DNA from: Streptococcus suis
Lineage (GTDB): Bacteria > Bacillota > Bacilli > Lactobacillales > Streptococcaceae
Reading direction: 5' to 3'
NCBI GenBank assembly: GCA_002831545.1
Contig: CP025095.1
Coordinates: 1,612,001 to 1,676,000, forward strand
DNA: 64,000 bases
A program made the position numbers and the translations under genes. The notes under the pieces were generated by a model, which did no database searches, was not told the origin of the DNA, and saw nothing but the letters and a program-made list of their open reading frames with translations. Shown piece after piece: positions 20,527-30,543 of the stretch (its first letter is position 1; every line of letters begins with the position of its first letter).

Positions 20527-22710
20527 CTACGGTTTACCGTAACGTAAACCCATAGCATTGATAGCGACAATAACCGTCGATAGACTCATGAGCACGGCCG
20601 CCAATAAAGGATCCACCATAATGCCCATGCTTGGATAAAGGATTCCAGCAGCTAAAGGAATGGCAATGATGTTGTATCCTGCCCCAAACCAGAGATTTTG
20701 CCTCATTTTGCGGATGGTTGTCTTGGCAATGCTCAACATATCCAAGACTGCTGATGGATTGGATTGAACCAAGACCACGTCTGCAGAGTGGATGGCAACA
20801 GAAGTTCCTGCGCCAATGGCAAAGCCTAAATCTGCCGTCGCTAGAGCAGGCGAATCATTGACCCCATCGCCGATGAAAAGAACTGCCCCACGCGCCTGAT
20901 AGTCCTTGACCAGTTTTGCCTTATCCTCTGGTTTAAGTTCAGCTCGATAATCCTCTATGCCCAACTGAATGGCTACTTTTTGTGCGGTAGCTGGATTGTC
21001 ACCCGTTAACATCACAGGACTAATACCCTGCGCTTTCAAGCCTGCTACAAAATCTTTAGCATCTTCTTTTATCTGGTCGCCCAAGGCTACAAATCCCAAG
21101 ACTACACGATCAGCCACCAAAAAACTCAAAGTAAGTCCCAAATCAAGATAAGGTGCAATCACGTCCTGCTCCACTGACAAACCTATTTCCTGCACACCTT
21201 TGTAGGACATAATTTCATAAATCCTTCCATCCAAGACGCCTCGAATCCCACTACCAGGGATATTCTCAACCCGTTCTGCTTGATAGAAAAGTGGACCTGC
21301 CGCCTCCACAATCGAAAGGGCAATTGGGTGGGTTGAAAGAACTTCTAACGCTGCCATTTTGGCCAGCGTATCTGCTCCCTGAACCAAATCTTGACTGTGG
21401 CGAACTTGAAATTTTCCGTCGGTCAAGGTTCCGGTCTTATCCATCAAGGCAAACCGAATCTGGTTAACCTGTTCAAGAGCTGTTCGGTTCTGAACCAAAA
21501 GACCATTTTTTGAAGAAATCGTGGTCAATCGCGCCACAACAAGGGGAATGGCTAGACCAAGGGCATGCGGACAGGCAATGACAAAAACAGAAACTGCCAT
21601 CATCAAGGCAAAGGCAAGATTAGCCGTCATGGTCCAATAAATAAAGGCCAAAATCCCCACAATTAAAGCTGCATAGAAGAGCCAAGAGGCTACGCGGTCA
21701 GCCATATTTTCAAGCTTGGATTTCTGGTTTTGCGCTTGACGGACCATTTCGGTCACCTGCGCCAAAAAGCTATCCTCACCAAGACTGGTCACTTCCATTT
21801 CAAAGGGCGTGTTTTGATTGAGCGAACCACCGAATACCCTATCTCCTGCCTCTTTTTTGACAGCTCGAGATTCCCCAGTAATCATGGATTCATCAATATG
21901 AGCAACACTCAAAATCTTACCGTCAGCCGGAATTTTTTCATTTTCCTTGACTAAGAGGAAATCCCCAATCTGCAAGTCCTCTACCGCAACATCTGTCCCA
22001 TCCTTGAGATGGGCTTTTTTCGGAATGAGAGAGGCCAAGTCTTTCAGGGCATCGCCTGCTCCCATAACCGCCTTCATCTCAATGATATGCCCAATCAGCA
22101 TAATGACAATCAGCGTAGACAACTCAAACCAAAAGTTCATGCTTTCTTGTCCCAATAGCGCTAAAATTGTTGCATAAACGGAGTAAAGATAGGAAACAAT
22201 AATCCCCATGGAAATCAGGGTCATCATTGCAGGTTTTTTAGCTTGCAACTCCCCTCTAGCTCCGTTAAAGAAAGGTGTTCCTGAGTAGAAGAAGATAATA
22301 GAACCTAATATCAGCTGGACAAGTTCAACACCCGGAAAACGTAAAAGAGTGAAACCTGCAATTGGAGAAATGGCAAGTAGGGGAATCATGACTGCCACTG
22401 CGACTTTGAGTTTTGTATTCATATCCCCCATGTGCATCATGTGCCCACCATGCTCCATCATGTCATGGTCATGCCCTTGGTGATGCTGATGAGCATCATG
22501 AGTATGATGAGAATGATGAGAATGATGACTGACGTCAGAGCCCCCTACATGATGATGGTCGTGATGGACGTGATGGTCAGAATGATGATTGGCGTGAACC
22601 CCCTCTTCATGAGGATGCTCCTGCTGATGAGAATGATGGCTGGTCTGACCAACTTCCTCAGAATGCATCATATGTTGGTGTTCCTGCTTATTTTCTTTTG
22701 AATGGTTCAT
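20527..22710 (-). CDS. copB: CopB-type heavy-metal P1B ATPase with His-rich N-terminus
   Basis: ATP-driven copper exporter by family. The ATG at 22710 follows AGGAG at 7 bases; 727 residues. Residues 1-100 are a Met/His-rich metal-binding stretch (HHSDHHVHHDHHH and similar). Eight membrane segments follow, with the CPH motif VIACPHALGLAIP in helix 6, the phosphorylation site DKTGTLTDG and the hinge GDGVNDSPALATADLG. CPH rather than CPC, a His-rich N-terminus and no CXXC domain point to the CopB subgroup. No copY, copA or copZ lies nearby, but two cop boxes sit in the promoter. Confidence 0.9.
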   Translation of the reverse strand: MNHSKENKQEHQHMMHSEEVGQTSHHSHQQEHPHEEGVHANHHSDHHVHHDHHHVGGSDVSHHSHHSHHTHDAHQHHQGHDHDMMEHGGHMMHMGDMNTKLKVAVAVMIPLLAISPIAGFTLLRFPGVELVQLILGSIIFFYSGTPFFNGARGELQAKKPAMMTLISMGIIVSYLYSVYATILALLGQESMNFWFELSTLIVIMLIGHIIEMKAVMGAGDALKDLASLIPKKAHLKDGTDVAVEDLQIGDFLLVKENEKIPADGKILSVAHIDESMITGESRAVKKEAGDRVFGGSLNQNTPFEMEVTSLGEDSFLAQVTEMVRQAQNQKSKLENMADRVASWLFYAALIVGILAFIYWTMTANLAFALMMAVSVFVIACPHALGLAIPLVVARLTTISSKNGLLVQNRTALEQVNQIRFALMDKTGTLTDGKFQVRHSQDLVQGADTLAKMAALEVLSTHPIALSIVEAAGPLFYQAERVENIPGSGIRGVLDGRIYEIMSYKGVQEIGLSVEQDVIAPYLDLGLTLSFLVADRVVLGFVALGDQIKEDAKDFVAGLKAQGISPVMLTGDNPATAQKVAIQLGIEDYRAELKPEDKAKLVKDYQARGAVLFIGDGVNDSPALATADLGFAIGAGTSVAIHSADVVLVQSNPSAVLDMLSIAKTTIRKMRQNLWFGAGYNIIAIPLAAGILYPSMGIMVDPLLAAVLMSLSTVIVAINAMGLRYGKP

Positions 22711-22731
22711 AAGATAACTCCTATTTCTGTC

Positions 22732-22771
22732 TACATTTGTAATCGATTTACAATTATAGTTTACACTTGTA
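22732..22771 (-). promoter_or_regulatory. Two cop boxes and promoter of copB
   Basis: TACATTTGTA (22732-22741) and TACACTTGTA (22762-22771) both match the CopY operator TACAnnTGTA. On the minus strand a TATAAT-like -10 (22753-22758) lies between them, so one box is in the spacer and the other in the early transcript. This is the standard arrangement for repression by CopY and induction by copper. The CopY gene must be elsewhere. Confidence 0.85.
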
Positions 22772-22796
22772 GTCAAAAAATGTCAACCGATTAGAT

Positions 22797-22832
22797 CAAA
22801 AAAACCTAGAATGGCATTAATCCATCTAGGTC
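22797..22832 (-). terminator. Terminator after the SDR gene
   Basis: ACCTAGA and TCTAGGT arms, extended by TGG/CCA, with a T-rich tail on the minus strand, about 55 bases after the SDR stop. It insulates the copB promoter. Confidence 0.8.
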
Positions 22833-22888
22833 ATATTATGTGTTCACTTTTCTTTATTTCAAATTAAAGACCGTACTGGCCAGATTCC

Positions 22889-23644
22889 TTACTTATAGTT
22901 GAAAACTGTACTAGCCAAGTAGTCTGCTATTCTTGGAAAGAGTGTATAGAGTTTATGAGCAGCTGCTAGAGACCAAGGCAGATTGATGTCTCGTTTCTTC
23001 GTCCCCATAGCCGCCACAATCTTCTTGGCAACATAGTCTGGTTGCAGCAAGAAAGCCTTGACGCTCTCTTGATAGCTTCCGTCTGGATCTGCTTGGTCGA
23101 AAAAGCTGGTTGCGATTGGACCTGGGTTAACAGTTGTAACTGTCACACCATACTGAGCTAATTCCAAGCGAATGGTATTGGAAAAACCCATAGCCGCAAA
23201 CTTGGTCACCGAATAAACCGATGACTTGCTTGAAGCAATCAAGCCTGACATGGAAATAATATTGATAATCTGCCCGCTCCGTCTGGCCTTCATCCGTTTA
23301 CCTACTAAACGGCATATGGTCATCAGTGCAAAAGTATTGATGTCAAACATAGCCTGCACCTGCTGGCTGGAAAAATTCTCAAAATCATCATAAATGGCAT
23401 AGCCAGCATTATTGACTAAAATATCAATCTGACCAAACTGACTATCCAGTTCATCGAAAAATGCCGTCAGAGCTATTTCATCTCGGATGTCTACATCAAA
23501 GACAGCCTTTTTTTCATGGTAAGCATAGAGCTGCTCAATTTTTGCCACATCACGACCTAGTAAAATCAAAAAATCATCTTTCAGCAAGGGCACCATTTCC
23601 TGTACCAAGCCACCAGAAGCACCTGTGATTAGAATGGTTCTCAT
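22889..23644 (-). CDS. Short-chain dehydrogenase/reductase
   Basis: 251-residue SDR oxidoreductase; substrate unknown. It has [10 protein letters not shown] at the N-terminus, [11 protein letters not shown], the catalytic Ser in [11 protein letters not shown] and YSVTK (YxxxK). The C-terminus ([20 protein letters not shown]) resembles the DltE/YqjQ-type SDRs. The start overlaps the rnz stop (ATGA), the usual position in the streptococcal miaA-hflX-rnz-SDR operon. Confidence 0.88.
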   Translation of the reverse strand: MRTILITGASGGLVQEMVPLLKDDFLILLGRDVAKIEQLYAYHEKKAVFDVDIRDEIALTAFFDELDSQFGQIDILVNNAGYAIYDDFENFSSQQVQAMFDINTFALMTICRLVGKRMKARRSGQIINIISMSGLIASSKSSVYSVTKFAAMGFSNTIRLELAQYGVTVTTVNPGPIATSFFDQADPDGSYQESVKAFLLQPDYVAKKIVAAMGTKKRDINLPWSLAAAHKLYTLFPRIADYLASTVFNYK

Positions 23645-24570
23645 ACTTCGATTTCCTCTAAATCCTTGACAATATGAACCTGCTCGAAAATAGTACTTGC
23701 ATCTTTCCGTAGTTGACTAATATCCTTGGATAAAAATCGTGGACTGATATGATTGAGTAAGAGTTGCTTGACACCAGCATCCTTGGCAACCTGAGCGGCT
23801 TCCATATTGGTCGAATGCCCGTGCTTGCGAGCAATCTTCTCATCGCCTTTTCCGTAGGTCGCCTCATGAACCAAGACATCGGCATTGACAGCCAGACGGA
23901 CACTGGCATGACACTTGCGTGTATCGCCTAGAATGGTCACTACTTTACCAGGCCGAGGAGGAGAAATATAGTCACTCGCGATAATTTCAGTCCCATCTTC
24001 TAGCGTCACGTTTTGACCATTTTTGATTTTTCCAAAGAGGGGACCAAATGGTACACCTGCCGCGCGCAGAGCCTCTGCATCCAGTGTTCCTTCCAAATCT
24101 TTTTGGATGACACGATAGCCGACACAAGGAATGGTATGGTCCAACTTTTCAGCGAATACCGTGAATTTGTCCGTTTCTAGGACCTGACCGACCGTATCAA
24201 CATCAAACTCATGAAAATGAATGCGATAAGGCAAGCGTGTCCCTGATACTTTAAGACTTGCCAAGACAAAGGAACGAATGCCAACAGGACCGTAAATATC
24301 AATATCTGTCTGCTCCTCGCTAGACTGGAAAGAACGGCTAGACAAAAAACCTGGCAGTCCAAAAATATGGTCTCCATGTAGGTGAGTAATAAAGATTTTT
24401 GCGACCTTACGTGGGCGGATAGTCGTTTCCAAAATTTGATTTTGAGTTCCTTCGCCACAGTCAAATAGCCAAACCTGATTGATTTCGTCCAAGAGTTTCA
24501 AGGCCAAACTGGATACATTTCGAGCTTTGGAGGGCTGACCAGCCCCCGTACCTAAAAATTGAATTTGCAT
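23641..24570 (-). CDS. rnz: Ribonuclease Z
   Basis: Endonuclease that trims tRNA 3' ends. 309 residues, the long-standing bacterial size. Metallo-beta-lactamase fold with [13 protein letters not shown] (metal site), HTIPCVGYR and the C-terminal [10 protein letters not shown]. It lies 10 bases after the upstream hypothetical gene and overlaps the SDR gene. Confidence 0.95.
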   Translation of the reverse strand: MQIQFLGTGAGQPSKARNVSSLALKLLDEINQVWLFDCGEGTQNQILETTIRPRKVAKIFITHLHGDHIFGLPGFLSSRSFQSSEEQTDIDIYGPVGIRSFVLASLKVSGTRLPYRIHFHEFDVDTVGQVLETDKFTVFAEKLDHTIPCVGYRVIQKDLEGTLDAEALRAAGVPFGPLFGKIKNGQNVTLEDGTEIIASDYISPPRPGKVVTILGDTRKCHASVRLAVNADVLVHEATYGKGDEKIARKHGHSTNMEAAQVAKDAGVKQLLLNHISPRFLSKDISQLRKDASTIFEQVHIVKDLEEIEV

Positions 24571-24580
24571 TGTTTACTTT

Positions 24581-25210
24581 CTAATGTTTTATATATAAAA
24601 TTGCAGAGCGACCCGACCAGACGTAGTAAGGCTGACCAGGATAGGCTTCCGCCACTTCCAGCACTTCTTCCTGATTAAAGCCTGAAATCTTGACCAAGCC
24701 TTCTCCGGTTGCCACTTGAGTCAGGAGGTAGTCTGTTTCAACTTCCTCTAACTCGGCTTCCTCAAAGGGATTGGCTTTCATGAAAATCTTGCCCTCCTCC
24801 ACAAAGACGACATAGTGGGGAAAGACTTGGGCGATTTCAAAGAGCAAGCTATCCGTCACTTCCTCTACACCTTCCGAAAAAACCTGAGCCAGACCGTCAG
24901 CCGACACATAGGCAAAGCCGAAAGACTTACCAGATAAATTCAGGCGGACAAAGGGCTTGTCTTCAGCAAAGCTGGGCTCTTTTGGAAAAAGGCTCAGCTG
25001 CTGAGATAAAGTGAGATAGTAGTCAGTCGCCTCTTCTGCCCCTTGTTTCTGGTAGATTTCCGCAAAATAGGCATTGATAACTGAAGGCGGTGGCGTGATG
25101 TAATCCAACTTCTGTTGGTCAGTCAAATCGGCTAATTTATTCGCCAGATAGACCTTGTCCAGACTGGTAAAGCCACCGTATTTGATTGCCAAATCAAGAT
25201 AATCCGTCAT
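24581..25210 (-). CDS. Conserved streptococcal protein of the hflX-rnz operon
   Basis: Function not known. The ATG at 25210 ([14 protein letters not shown]) has GGAAG 6 bases upstream and gives 209 residues; it overlaps the end of hflX by 17 bases. No membrane segment or catalytic motif stands out. The sequence is acidic with alternating helix and strand character. The same gene order with an unnamed gene here is common in streptococci. Automatic names such as cystathionine beta-lyase for this family are not supported by anything visible. Confidence 0.75.
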   Translation of the reverse strand: MTDYLDLAIKYGGFTSLDKVYLANKLADLTDQQKLDYITPPPSVINAYFAEIYQKQGAEEATDYYLTLSQQLSLFPKEPSFAEDKPFVRLNLSGKSFGFAYVSADGLAQVFSEGVEEVTDSLLFEIAQVFPHYVVFVEEGKIFMKANPFEEAELEEVETDYLLTQVATGEGLVKISGFNQEEVLEVAEAYPGQPYYVWSGRSAILYIKH

Positions 25211-26444
25211 AAAATTCTTCCAACTTCCATTTATTGCTGGAGGCGATATAGCCTGATACCACTTCCACATCCTCTTCGTAGGTCCGATTTTCTATCAAAG
25301 CCAGAGTTGCCAAATCATGCAATTTATAAGATTCAGCAAGTGGAACCCTGACCTCAAATCGTTCAAACATGGTCTTTATCTTGGCCAAGACCATCATCTG
25401 AATATGGCCTTTGGCATTGTCATCCTTAGCTGACAACATGACATGAGGGAACTGACTGGGGGTAAAGCTGTCATCAGTCTTGTCCAGCTTGTTGTAGAGA
25501 GCCAGACGGGGAATGTCCAGCATATCCAAGTCCTTGAGAATGTCCAAGACCACCTGCTCCTGCTCACTGTGATTGGAATCAGAAGCATCGATAACATGGA
25601 GCAAGAGGTCAACGTTCATGGACTCCTCCAAGGTGGACTTGAAGGCCGAAATCAACTCAGTCGGCAGGTCCTGAATGAAACCAACCGTGTCGGTCAAGGT
25701 CACGTTGAACTTGTCCGCCAAGTTAATCTGCTTGGTCGTGGCATCCAGTGTGGCAAAGAGTTCGTCCGCCTCGTACTGTCGCTTGTCCGTCATGGCATTC
25801 ATGATAGTGGACTTACCAGCGTTAGTATAGCCAATCAAGCCAATCTTGAAGACACCTGATTGCAGGCGGCGTTCACGGACAGTCGCTCGGTTTTTCTCCA
25901 CCGTTTTGAGTTGGCGTTCAATGTCGTGAATCTGGTTGCGAATACTTCGACGGTTGAGCTCCAACTGGCTTTCACCTGGTCCACGAGAGCCGATACCACC
26001 TGCCTGACGGCTAAGCATGATACCTTGTCCAATCAAGCGTGGCAACATGTACTTGAGCTGGGCCAAGTGGACCTGCAATTTCCCTTCGTGGCTCCGTGCC
26101 CGCATGGCAAAAATATCCAAAATCAACTGCATGCGATCGATGACCTTAACCCCCAGAATCTCCTCCAAATTGACATTCTGACGGGGTGTCAGTCGGTTAT
26201 TGACAATGACAGTATCAATCTCTTCAGCTTCAACCATCTGGGCAATTTCTTCTAGTTTCCCTGAGCCGACAAAGGTCTTGCTGTCGTATTTTTCTCGTTT
26301 CTGGGTATACACTCCTTTGACGAGGGCTCCTGCTGTTTTAGTCAAGCTTGCCAACTCCTCCATGGACATGTCAAAGTTGTCCGTCTGCTGTAATTCCACT
26401 CCAACCAGGAGGGTGCGTTCTTGTTCTTTCTGGGTTTCAATCAT
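25194..26444 (-). CDS. hflX: Ribosome-associated GTPase HflX
   Basis: GTPase that binds and splits 50S or stalled ribosomes. 416 residues: the N-terminal HflX domain with the Gly-rich [20 protein letters not shown] linker, then the G domain with GYTNAGKST (G1), DTVGF (G3) and NKLDKTD (G4). The start overlaps the end of miaA by 8 bases. Confidence 0.95.
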   Translation of the reverse strand: MIETQKEQERTLLVGVELQQTDNFDMSMEELASLTKTAGALVKGVYTQKREKYDSKTFVGSGKLEEIAQMVEAEEIDTVIVNNRLTPRQNVNLEEILGVKVIDRMQLILDIFAMRARSHEGKLQVHLAQLKYMLPRLIGQGIMLSRQAGGIGSRGPGESQLELNRRSIRNQIHDIERQLKTVEKNRATVRERRLQSGVFKIGLIGYTNAGKSTIMNAMTDKRQYEADELFATLDATTKQINLADKFNVTLTDTVGFIQDLPTELISAFKSTLEESMNVDLLLHVIDASDSNHSEQEQVVLDILKDLDMLDIPRLALYNKLDKTDDSFTPSQFPHVMLSAKDDNAKGHIQMMVLAKIKTMFERFEVRVPLAESYKLHDLATLALIENRTYEEDVEVVSGYIASSNKWKLEEFYDGLS

Positions 26445-27321
26445 CTAAAAATTCCTCCACGGCGTTGAAAATCTGCGACTTGTAATCTGGCTCGCCTACT
26501 GAATAAAAGGGAACCTGCATGCGATTTCTGAACCAGGTTAATTGGCGTTTGGCAAAGCGGCGGCTATTTTGCTTGACCTTATCAACCGCTTCTTCTAGCG
26601 AAAGCTCACCTGCAAAATAAGGGAAAAATTCCTTGTAGCCAATCCCCATAGCGGCTTGGGCTTGAGGGTGTTCTTGGTAGAGCCAGCTAACTTCATCTAG
26701 TAAACCCGCCGCCATCATCTTATCCACTCGCTGATTGATGCGGTCGTAGAGGACCTGTCTGTCATCCGTCAGGCAGATGTAAAGAGGCACATATTCTGAC
26801 TCTGTATTTTCTAAGTTTTTGCCAAATTTTTTCAACTCCAACCCACGAATGATTCTCCGTCGGCTGTTTCCCTCGACCGTCAAACCTGCCTGCTCTGCCA
26901 TTGTTTCCAAATCCTCGTCAGACAAGCAGTCGAGTTCCGCCCGATAAGCAAGAACTTGCTCCTGGTCAACTTGACCGCCCAGGTGGTAGCCTTCAAGCAA
27001 GCTCTGAATGTAAAGCCCTGTCCCACCCACGATAATAGGCAACTTGCCACGACTTTTAATGTCAGCAATCAGGGCCTTGGCTTCTGCTACAAATTCATAA
27101 GCCGAATAGCCCTCGGTCACATCTCGGACATCAATCAAGTGATGAACCGCAGCAGCCTGCTCTTCAGGACTAGCTTTTGCTGTACCAATATCTAGTTTGC
27201 GATAGACTTGCTGGCTATCACCGCTGATAATCTCTCCATTGTAGCGCTGGGCCAAGTCTATGCCAAGGGCAGTTTTTCCTACCGCTGTCGGTCCAATGAC
27301 CACAATAACTTTAGTTTTCAT
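26437..27321 (-). CDS. miaA: tRNA dimethylallyltransferase
   Basis: Adds a dimethylallyl group to A37 of tRNAs that read U-starting codons. 294 residues. P-loop [18 protein letters not shown], the [15 protein letters not shown] motif and [10 protein letters not shown]. First gene of miaA-hflX-hypothetical-rnz-SDR. It diverges from the DUF3042 gene across a 68-bp shared promoter region. Confidence 0.95.
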   Translation of the reverse strand: MKTKVIVVIGPTAVGKTALGIDLAQRYNGEIISGDSQQVYRKLDIGTAKASPEEQAAAVHHLIDVRDVTEGYSAYEFVAEAKALIADIKSRGKLPIIVGGTGLYIQSLLEGYHLGGQVDQEQVLAYRAELDCLSDEDLETMAEQAGLTVEGNSRRRIIRGLELKKFGKNLENTESEYVPLYICLTDDRQVLYDRINQRVDKMMAAGLLDEVSWLYQEHPQAQAAMGIGYKEFFPYFAGELSLEEAVDKVKQNSRRFAKRQLTWFRNRMQVPFYSVGEPDYKSQIFNAVEEFLDD

Positions 27322-27389
27322 CTTTTTCCTTGAAAATATTTTGTTTTTTCGCTAAAATCTATTATAACACAAGTAAAGGAGAAATAACT

Positions 27390-27560
27390 ATGGCTAAAGG
27401 TTTTGGTAAAGGTTTCTTGACAGGTGTTCTTTCTACAGTTGCTCTTGCAGCAGGTGCAGTCTTCACTGTTCACAAAACAATCATTGAACCAGAAGAAAAG
27501 AAAGAAGCCTTCATTGAGGAAAATCGTAAAAAAGCTGCTCGTAAACGTGTGGCACATTAA
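27390..27560 (+). CDS. DUF3042 family small protein
   Basis: 56 residues from the ATG at 27390, which has AAAGGAG 8 bases upstream; the longer frame from 27330 reads through this site. One N-terminal membrane segment (GKGFLTGVLSTVALAAGAVF) is followed by a charged Glu/Lys tail ending RKRVAH. Function unknown. Its terminator hairpin has been split by an IS insertion starting 16 bases after the stop. Confidence 0.85.
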   Translation: MAKGFGKGFLTGVLSTVALAAGAVFTVHKTIIEPEEKKEAFIEENRKKAARKRVAH

Positions 27561-27576
27561 AAAGCTGGCAAATGTC
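27561..27576 (+). terminator. Left half of the interrupted DUF3042 terminator
   Basis: AAAGCTGG (27561-27568) would pair with CCAGCTTT (from 29091) across the loop CAAATGT, with a T tract following. The IS element separates the arms by about 1.5 kb. The duplicated target GCAAATGTC covers the loop. Confidence 0.8.
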
Positions 27577-29082
27577 CCAATGTCATTAAGTTAAGCATTT
27601 AAACAATTAAAGGAACTATTCTCGTCTGAGCAGTTCATGACCAAACGGGAATAGTTTTTGTATTTAGGGCGCACAAAAAGGATGTTTTTTAACCCTATTT
27701 TTCAACTATTATGTTACTCTATAAGTGAAGCTTACAGGTGCCTTGCTTTTTATCTTTCTTTGGAACGTTCGATTGGGTCGGATGATGGATAAATGTTTGG
27801 CAATGTAGGTTTCCAATTGGAAGGAAGTGAGTTTGTCTCTAAGAAATTTTCGACAGGCATAAACAGCGTCTGAAAAACAAATTTTATAAGCCTGTTTTAA
27901 CTTTGATGTTTTAATAGCAACGTGTGAGGTTAGCCATTTACAAACATTAAAATTGATAAAACGAGCGTAGATTTCTTGGAGAATCCCTTCCTTCTTTTTT
28001 ACATGAAAATGAGTCAGACCGATACTGTATTTTAGGTCACGAAAACTGGTCTCTATGCCCCATCTGTAGGCATAGAGATCTTTTAATTTTTCTGGAGAAT
28101 AATCGGTGTTTGTCACCAAAGTTTCAAAGAAACCTGGCTTGATTTCGAGGCGCACCATCCGAAAATGAAGTTCGTAAAACTGGGCTGGATCACTTTTTCG
28201 GCTAGAGCTTGGTAGAAAGTCAAAGGGTGTGTGATTAGGTAAACAGCGATAGTGATTAGGAAAATTTTGATACTGTTGTTTCATCTCATTGGTCTGTTTC
28301 CGACAGATGTTTAGGTCAAATTTTTCATCAAAACAAGGGGTGTCAGGGAGGTTAAATCCTGATTTCATAGAATGATTCCCGTCACGAATACGAATAATAT
28401 AGGACCAATTTCTTTCTTGGCAGTGAGCCATGACATTGTAGGATTCATACCCCCTATCCATTATTACCAGAGCTTGTTTGAAAGAAGAGTTCTTCATCAT
28501 ATCAATAAAAGCCGCACGTTCATCAACCTCTCGATTATCTTGGATCCGTAAATCATGATACATCTCTTGTTCAAGATTGTAAAGAGCATTGATATGAATA
28601 AGATTGTAAGGAGTGTTATGTGGTCCAGTTTGAAAAGAGGTCGTTTTATCAAAACGATTTCTTGGTAGAATCACATCACTGCCATCAACAGCCAGGATAG
28701 GGAGATTATCAGAGATTGGAATTTTAGAAGTAATATTGGTAAACAGGGCTTTAAAAGCTTGGTGTTTAATCTGATACCGGCGTTGAACAAAGGCAGATTG
28801 AGAGACAGGCAAATCTAAATCAAGTAGCTCTTTGGCTAAGGTATTACCCCCCATGGTCAGTATAGCTTGAATCATGGTTTTCATCGTTAGCTGACTTTGC
28901 CGACTAAAATCTTTTTCAGGATGAAGCACAAACTGATTGGCACTAGAAACGATGTCGTTAATACTATCAAGTAAATGAGCTTTAATCTGATCTAGCATGA
29001 CTTTTTCCCCTTTTATTTTTAGTGTAACATAAAAACTAACCCACCACAAAACGTGATAGGTTAGTTAACTTAATGACATTGG
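27577..29082 (-). mobile_element. Complete IS4-family insertion sequence, 1506 bp
   Basis: The ends are an 18-bp perfect inverted repeat: CCAATGTCATTAAGTTAA at 27577-27594 and its complement at 29065-29082. The target GCAAATGTC is duplicated on both sides (27568-27576 and 29083-29091), a 9-bp duplication. One intact transposase gene is on the minus strand. Everything needed for movement looks present, and the perfect repeats and target duplication suggest a recent insertion. Confidence 0.95.
27709..28998 (-). CDS. IS4-family DDE transposase
   Basis: The ATG at 28998 has AAGGGG upstream; 429 residues. The catalytic triad fits the IS4 pattern: D in ILAVDGSDVILP, D in ALVIMDRGYES and E in the Y-(2)-R-(3)-E-(6)-K signature, seen exactly as YAYRWGIETSFRDLK. 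No frameshift or stop is visible. Confidence 0.93.
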   Translation of the reverse strand: MLDQIKAHLLDSINDIVSSANQFVLHPEKDFSRQSQLTMKTMIQAILTMGGNTLAKELLDLDLPVSQSAFVQRRYQIKHQAFKALFTNITSKIPISDNLPILAVDGSDVILPRNRFDKTTSFQTGPHNTPYNLIHINALYNLEQEMYHDLRIQDNREVDERAAFIDMMKNSSFKQALVIMDRGYESYNVMAHCQERNWSYIIRIRDGNHSMKSGFNLPDTPCFDEKFDLNICRKQTNEMKQQYQNFPNHYRCLPNHTPFDFLPSSSRKSDPAQFYELHFRMVRLEIKPGFFETLVTNTDYSPEKLKDLYAYRWGIETSFRDLKYSIGLTHFHVKKKEGILQEIYARFINFNVCKWLTSHVAIKTSKLKQAYKICFSDAVYACRKFLRDKLTSFQLETYIAKHLSIIRPNRTFQRKIKSKAPVSFTYRVT

Positions 29083-29108
29083 GCAAATGTCCAGCTTTTT
29101 TTGTTTGA

Positions 29109-29168
29109 CAAAAAATCCCTTAGAAGCTCTGCCATTTTCACAGAAAAATGCCAGCCTTCTTAAGGGAT
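29109..29168 (-). terminator. Terminator after the CynX/NimT-type transporter
   Basis: AATCCCTTA(A)GAAG arms pair over a nested inner hairpin; the minus-strand 3' arm is followed by a T-rich run. It begins 7 bases after the transporter stop. Confidence 0.75.
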
Positions 29169-29174
29169 TATACT

Positions 29175-30341
29175 TTATAAGATAATATCTTCTCTTTCAA
29201 TGAGAACAATAGTCCACATCATGGCAAGTGTGACGATAGCCAGAGAAAGAATCAATGGCATCCAGTTTCCGAAGATTGGATAGCTATAACCGAGAAGGCC
29301 TGGTCCAAATGCTGCAATGAGATAGCCACCTGTCTGCACCATTCCTGATAACTGGGCAGTAGCCTGGCTGTTGCTTGTTTTCAAAGTAAAGCTCAACATC
29401 ATATAAGGGAAGAGGGCTGCATTTGAAAAACTTAAAATAATGTGAAGCGCTGACCAAAGAATGAGATTGGTCGGAATCAATGCCATCATGACCAAACCAA
29501 GCAAGGTAACAGATGAAATAGCCAGCATGATATTTCGACGCATTTCTTTTGTCTGACGAGCAAGAACTGCAGGGATAATCATAGACATGGGAATAGCTGT
29601 CATATTGAAGAAGCCAGCCATTAGCCCTGCTTCTGCTTTACTAAAGCCAACTGATTGAGAAATAGTTGGCAACCAGGTAATCTCTGTATAGTAGAGGACT
29701 GATTGTAGTCCACCAAATATCAAAAAGGCAATCGCTGCTTTATTTTTCCAGATAGATGATTTCTGGTTTCCTTGATTCTCACTTGCAAATCGATGGTTAT
29801 TTTTTACATTAGGCAACCAGATTAGGAAAGCCATAAACACCAATCCTGTAATTAATAGAATAAAAAATTCCCAAGAACTAGAGGATACAATTGGAACAGC
29901 AATCATGGATGCAACTGTTGCCGCCACCCCCATGAGAGTGATATAAATCGTCGTATACAGACCAATTTTCTTTGGAAAATTAGCCGCAACCAAACTTGGT
30001 AGCAAAACATTAATAAACGCTATTGTAGCACCAACAAGCATTGTACCAATGTAAAGGGCTGGTAAGTTGAGAACTCGCATTCCTGAACCCAGTACCATAA
30101 CCAGTAAGACTAGGGCCATTAGTTTTTCCATGCCAAACTTAGCCGCAAGACGCGGTGCTAAGGATGAACAGAGGGCAAACATGATGAGCGGAATAGAGGT
30201 TAAAATTCCTAATGAACTCACTTCTACTCCCAGTCCTGCTGCCACATCTGTCAAAATAGCAGGCAAAGCTGTAAAGGGGGCACGCATCACGACCCCTAGC
30301 ATGACGATTCCTGCAATTATAAAGGGTGATTGTTTTTTCAT
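29175..30341 (-). CDS. MFS transporter, CynX/NimT type
   Basis: 388-residue permease with about twelve hydrophobic segments. The start MKKQSPFIIAGIVMLGVVMRAPFTALP is typical of the cyanate/nitroimidazole (CynX/NimT) branch of the MFS; substrate unknown. It diverges from the MetE-like gene. On its side the promoter has an extended -10 (TATGGTATAAT, about 30385-30395 on the reverse strand). Confidence 0.85.
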   Translation of the reverse strand: MKKQSPFIIAGIVMLGVVMRAPFTALPAILTDVAAGLGVEVSSLGILTSIPLIMFALCSSLAPRLAAKFGMEKLMALVLLVMVLGSGMRVLNLPALYIGTMLVGATIAFINVLLPSLVAANFPKKIGLYTTIYITLMGVAATVASMIAVPIVSSSSWEFFILLITGLVFMAFLIWLPNVKNNHRFASENQGNQKSSIWKNKAAIAFLIFGGLQSVLYYTEITWLPTISQSVGFSKAEAGLMAGFFNMTAIPMSMIIPAVLARQTKEMRRNIMLAISSVTLLGLVMMALIPTNLILWSALHIILSFSNAALFPYMMLSFTLKTSNSQATAQLSGMVQTGGYLIAAFGPGLLGYSYPIFGNWMPLILSLAIVTLAMMWTIVLIEREDIIL

Positions 30342-30437
30342 TTTTCTCCTAAGTCTCCTAATGTTCGGATTTCAGCACTTTCGATTATACCATAGTTGAC
30401 AAATGATAGAAAGTTATTTCCGTCTATTTTTTCTAGT

Positions 30438-30454
30438 TATAGTTTTTAACTATG
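30438..30454 (+). promoter_or_regulatory. Candidate Met-box upstream of the MetE-like gene
   Basis: TATAGTTTTTAACTATG lies 90 bases before the start. It resembles the published streptococcal Met-box TATAGTTTSAAACTATA bound by MetR/MtaR-type LysR regulators, with three differences. The neighbouring methionine-related gene supports the reading. Confidence 0.6.
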
Positions 30455-30543
30455 GATTTGCCATGAAAATAACTATTTTTCAAATGATAGCTTATGAGTT
30501 AGAATAGGTTCATCACTAAAACGAAAGAAAGAGAGATACATAT

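Noticed and set aside
22432..22701. Plus-strand frame encoding a Met-rich protein
   Set aside because: It is the complement of the His codons in the CopB N-terminus; no start signal.
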